The notes under the pieces were generated by a model, which was given only the letters and a program-made list of their open reading frames with translations, did no database searches and was not told the origin of the DNA. A program made the position numbers and the translations under genes. 16,686 bases of DNA from JBCDBH01 sp039184055 (GTDB lineage: Bacteria > Acidobacteriota > Thermoanaerobaculia > Multivoradales > J023): the NCBI GenBank assembly GCA_039184055.1, contig JBCDBH010000099.1, positions 1-16,686 on the forward strand, given 5' to 3'. Shown piece after piece: positions 16,657 to 16,686 of this stretch (positions are counted from its first letter, which is position 1; the number at the start of each line of letters is the position of its first letter).

Positions 16657-16686
16657 CGCGCAGGCCGGGCCGCGCAGGCCGGGCCG
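16657..16686. repeat. 14-bp GC-rich tandem repeat running into the window edge
   Basis: The unit CGCGCAGGCCGGGC occurs at 16657-16670 and again, identically, at 16671-16684, and a third copy begins with CG at 16685. The window ends inside the array, so the true copy number is not known. Confidence 0.85.

Larger units (their letters stand above)
16263..16686. other. Upstream non-coding region of the NRPS gene
   Basis: This stretch is visibly less GC-rich than the gene and contains A/T runs. Open frames across it on either strand are short or are extensions of antisense frames over the NRPS gene, and none has a recognisable protein family. It holds the ribosome binding site, a perfect inverted repeat (16369-16398) and a 14-bp tandem repeat at the edge. 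A small GGGCT/AGCCC hairpin sits at 16299-16311. It presumably contains the NRPS promoter, but I could not fix a convincing -35/-10 pair. Confidence 0.7.

Overview
The window is almost entirely one gene on the minus strand: a very large, intact non-ribosomal peptide synthetase (NRPS) gene. It starts at an ATG at 16262 and runs in a single open frame off the low-coordinate edge (last full codon 3-5). I checked the frame for in-phase stops line by line and found none, giving 5420 visible codons with the 3' end missing. Reading from the N terminus, the protein has a short basic leader and then five complete condensation-adenylation-thiolation (C-A-T) modules. The first 53 or so residues of a sixth condensation domain follow before the window ends. 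Carrier serines lie at residues 1054, 2122, 3196, 4255 and 5304, so the modules are a regular 1049-1074 residues long. That leaves no room for epimerase, methyltransferase, ketoreductase or other inserted domains.

Layout (minus strand, 5' to 3'): 16686-16263 is a non-coding leader, lower in GC than the gene, with an inverted repeat (16369-16398), a strong ribosome binding site (16268-16274) and, at the window edge, a 14-bp tandem repeat (16657-16686). Module 1 is at about 16124-12990, module 2 at 12925-9800, module 3 at 9715-6580, module 4 at 6500-3400, module 5 at 3320-260, and the start of the module 6 C domain at 161-1. No tailoring enzyme, MbtH-like protein, transporter, regulator or thioesterase is visible.

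How it should work: each A domain activates one amino acid as an adenylate and loads it on the phosphopantetheine arm of the adjacent T domain; each C domain then condenses the upstream chain onto it. All C domains carry an HHxxxDG active site (not visible in the truncated sixth), and the start motifs I read are of the LCL type. The assembly line therefore joins five or more residues with no sign of in-line epimerisation. Adenylation pocket residues read from the sequence are: A1 DVFTNPLTYK, A2 DLASVGRISK, A3 DVGAIGRISK, A4 DAFVIGAVAK, A5 DVFSNGMTYK. A1 and A5 resemble the alanine-type code DLFNNALTYK that I recall. A2 and A3 form an unusual arginine-containing pair that I cannot match. A4 looks hydrophobic or aromatic.

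Organism: GC-rich DNA, codons ending mostly in G or C, a clear Shine-Dalgarno sequence and a giant NRPS suggest a secondary-metabolite-rich bacterium of a GC-rich lineage, such as Myxococcota or a similar group. This is a guess from style, not from any taxonomic marker. The peptide product cannot be named from this window.
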